Shown piece by piece: positions 6,678-8,091 of a stretch of DNA of 8,091 nucleotides. Positions within the stretch are counted from its first letter, which is position 1. Each line of letters begins with the position of its first letter. This DNA comes from an uncultured Gemmatimonadota bacterium (GTDB lineage: Bacteria; Gemmatimonadota; Gemmatimonadetes; Gemmatimonadales; GWC2-71-9): positions 1 through 8,091 of the forward strand of contig CAMLLJ010000126.1 of assembly GCA_946480845.1 (NCBI GenBank), read 5' to 3'. Made by a program: the position numbers and the translations under genes. The notes under the pieces were generated by a model. The model saw only the letters and a list, made by a program, of their open reading frames with translations. It was not told the DNA's origin and ran no database searches.

Positions 6678-6695
6678 CTCCGCACTGATGCGGAG
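6678..6695. repeat. Small perfect hairpin between divergent genes
   Basis: CTCCGCA, loop CTGA, then TGCGGAG: a 7-bp perfect stem with a 4-nt loop, directly adjacent to the receptor -35 and 37 bp upstream of the hydrolase start. There is no T-run, so it is not an intrinsic terminator. It could be a regulator site or a structure in the hydrolase leader; chance is possible for a GC-rich stem this short. The rest of the gap up to 6731 holds a direct repeat of CGGATT (6702-6707 and 6716-6721) and no clear plus-strand promoter. Confidence 0.45.
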
Positions 6696-6731
6696 GGCTG
6701 CCGGATTCCGCTGCACGGATTAGCGTTCGGC

Positions 6732-7568
6732 ATGGCGACGGCGACGCTTTCAACCCATCTGCTCGACGGGGCCCTTGGCGAGCTGTTCATCGACGTGAGG
6801 TCGGCCGGCCGTACGACGCCGCGGCCGGCCGTCATGGTGGTGCACGGCTTCAAGGGCTTCAAGGACTGGGGGATGTTCCCGCCCTTCGCCGAGCGGCTGG
6901 CCCGGGCCGGCGTGACGGCGGTGTCGTTCAACATGAGCGGCAGCGGCGTCGATGCGGCGGGCGAGACCACGCTTCCCGACCGCTTCGCGCGCGACACCTA
7001 TTCCGCCGAGCTGCACGACCTCGGCGTCGTCGCGGCGGCGCTGCTCGGCGGCCGCCTCGGCGTCGCCCCGCCGTCGTCGCTCGGGCTGGTGGGGCACTCG
7101 CGCGGCGGCGGCATCGCCATCCTGCATGCGGCACGGGACGGGCAGGTGCGCGCGCTGGCCACCTGGGCCGCGATCGGGACGGTGGAGCGCTGGGACCTCG
7201 CGACGACACGCGCCTGGCGCGCGAGCGGCACGCTCGACGTGGTGAACGCGCGCACCGGGCTGGTCATTCCCGTTCGCACCGACATCCTCGATGACATCGA
7301 GGCGAACGCCGCTGCGCTCGACATCCGCGCCGCGGCGAAGCGCATCGAGGTACCGTGGCTGATCATCCACGGGAGCGCGGACGAGTCGGTGCCGGTGGAG
7401 GAAGGGGAGCGGCTCGCCGAGGCGAGCGGGCGGGAGAGCACCCGCCTGCTCGTCGTGCCCGGCGCCGGCCATACCTTCGGTGCGGCGCATCCGTGGAACC
7501 CACCGGTCCCTGCGGTGGAAGAGGTCTTCGACGAGACCGTCCGGCTCCTCGCCCGGACCCTGGCGTGA
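6732..7568 (+). CDS. Alpha/beta hydrolase, dienelactone hydrolase/esterase-like
   Basis: A 278-residue cytoplasmic serine hydrolase of the alpha/beta fold; no signal peptide or membrane span is visible. Seen: the oxyanion-strand motif VMVVHGFKGFKDWG (34-47), the nucleophile elbow GHSRGG with Ser123, a candidate acid Asp217 in HGSADESVPVEEGERL, and a candidate His247 in VPGAGHTFG. The HGFKGFKDWGMFP block and the later HGSADESVP block recall prolyl-oligopeptidase/dienelactone-hydrolase-like esterases of similar length. The substrate cannot be read from the sequence. The ATG at 6732 has only a weak upstream GGAT. The stop overlaps the next gene's start by 4 bp (GTGA), so the two are co-translated. 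It diverges from the receptor operon across the 172-bp regulatory gap. Confidence 0.88.
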   Translation: MATATLSTHLLDGALGELFIDVRSAGRTTPRPAVMVVHGFKGFKDWGMFPPFAERLARAGVTAVSFNMSGSGVDAAGETTLPDRFARDTYSAELHDLGVVAAALLGGRLGVAPPSSLGLVGHSRGGGIAILHAARDGQVRALATWAAIGTVERWDLATTRAWRASGTLDVVNARTGLVIPVRTDILDDIEANAAALDIRAAAKRIEVPWLIIHGSADESVPVEEGERLAEASGRESTRLLVVPGAGHTFGAAHPWNPPVPAVEEVFDETVRLLARTLA

Positions 7569-8091
7569 GCGGGACGCGGGACCCGATCGCCCGGCGGCTC
7601 GCGGCGTCCGTGCCGATCGCCGTGGACGAGCCGGGCCTCTACTGGGCGGCCGTCGCCATCATCGTGGCGCCCGATCCCGATTCCATCCTGCTCATCCGCC
7701 GTGCCCACCGCGAGGGGGATCCCTGGTCCGGTCACATGGCGCTTCCCGGCGGCCGTGCCGAGCCGGGCGATCGCGATCTCATTGCCACGGCGATACGCGA
7801 GACGGCCGAGGAAGTCGGCATCGCGCTTCGCCAGGAGTGGCTGCTGGGCGCGCTCGACGACGTCGCCCCGCGGACCCCGGTGCTCCCGCCAGTGGCAGTC
7901 CGTCCCTACGTATTCCGCGTCCCCTCCCGCCCGACCCTCGCACCGAACGACGAAGTAGCCGACACCCTCTGGCTCGAGCTCGCCCACCTTGCCGACCCGT
8001 CAGTCCGGCAGGTGATCCCTATCGAAGTCGCCGGCGGAACCCGGCGGTACCCGGCGTACGTGGTGCCGGGCGGGGTCGTGTGGGGGATGAC
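7565..8091 (+). CDS. NUDIX hydrolase, CoA-pyrophosphatase type, 3' partial
   Basis: An open frame of 175 codons with no stop runs off the right edge from a GTG at 7565. NUDIX enzymes cleave nucleoside diphosphates linked to another group, with Mg2+ or Mn2+. Seen: SILLIRRAHREGDPWSGHMA leading to the NUDIX box, which starts LPGGRAEPGD (60-69) and ends RETAEEVGI (78-86). The box has one extra residue between the Gly-Gly block and Arg-Glu, and Asp69 where the first box Glu usually sits. Both traits, together with W-SGHMALPGG ahead of the box, are typical of the CoA/acyl-CoA pyrophosphatase (NUDT7/8, YeaB) group, as is the closing VWGMT near the window end. GTGA overlaps the hydrolase stop; GGA at 7555-7557 is a plausible Shine-Dalgarno 7 nt upstream. 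A role in CoA turnover, perhaps alongside the hydrolase, is inference. Confidence 0.88.
   Translation, partial: MSGTRDPIARRLAASVPIAVDEPGLYWAAVAIIVAPDPDSILLIRRAHREGDPWSGHMALPGGRAEPGDRDLIATAIRETAEEVGIALRQEWLLGALDDVAPRTPVLPPVAVRPYVFRVPSRPTLAPNDEVADTLWLELAHLADPSVRQVIPIEVAGGTRRYPAYVVPGGVVWGM

Noticed and set aside
6998..7987. A 329-codon minus-strand open frame opposite the hydrolase and NUDIX genes
   Set aside because: No domain pattern; the plus strand carries catalytic motifs of two known families joined by a GTGA overlap.
1..8091. CRISPR array, transposase, tRNA/rRNA gene or attachment site
   Set aside because: No regular repeat-spacer pattern, no transposase-like protein, no structured RNA gene and no long flanking repeats were seen on reading both strands.

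Overview
The window is high-GC bacterial DNA with densely packed genes and strong G/C bias at third codon positions. The mix is a CckA-style hybrid histidine kinase, an RsbRD-type sensor domain, a TonB-dependent receptor (so a Gram-negative outer membrane), an exported CbiX-like protein and a CoA-type NUDIX enzyme. This would suit a Gemmatimonadota-like or other environmental diderm lineage. That is a guess from gene content and style; no rRNA or marker gene is present to settle it.

Layout, left to right. (1) 1-1112 (+): the C-terminal part of a hybrid histidine kinase/response regulator, cut by the window edge. (2) 1078-2817 (-): a two-gene unit with an RsbRD_N-like sensor protein first and a membrane-associated family 2 glycosyltransferase second, separated by 12 nt. 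The glycosyltransferase tail overlaps the kinase tail by 35 bp. (3) 2853-3824 (+): an S66 LD-carboxypeptidase for peptidoglycan recycling, divergent from the sensor gene. (4) 3828-6559 (-): a two-gene operon of a TonB-dependent outer-membrane receptor followed by an exported two-domain CbiX-like (class II chelatase fold) protein, joined by a GTGA stop/start overlap. (5) 6560-6731: the only sizeable intergenic region (172 bp). It holds a good sigma70-type promoter for the receptor, a Fur-box-like site, nested inverted repeats and a small hairpin. (6) 6732-8091 (+): an alpha/beta hydrolase and a CoA-pyrophosphatase-type NUDIX hydrolase, again joined by a GTGA overlap, the latter running off the right edge.

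The most interesting unit is the receptor/CbiX-like operon. A Fur-like operator just downstream of the -10 suggests repression by a metal-sensing Fur-family regulator, most likely by iron. The leader is about 80 nt, too short for a cobalamin riboswitch. The CbiX-like protein carries a signal peptide, so it should act outside the cytoplasm, where cobaltochelatases of cobalamin or siroheme synthesis do not normally work. Its first domain keeps two candidate metal-binding histidine sites and its second domain has lost one. The inference is a metal- or metallo-tetrapyrrole-scavenging module in which the receptor imports the ligand and the periplasmic protein binds it or handles its metal.
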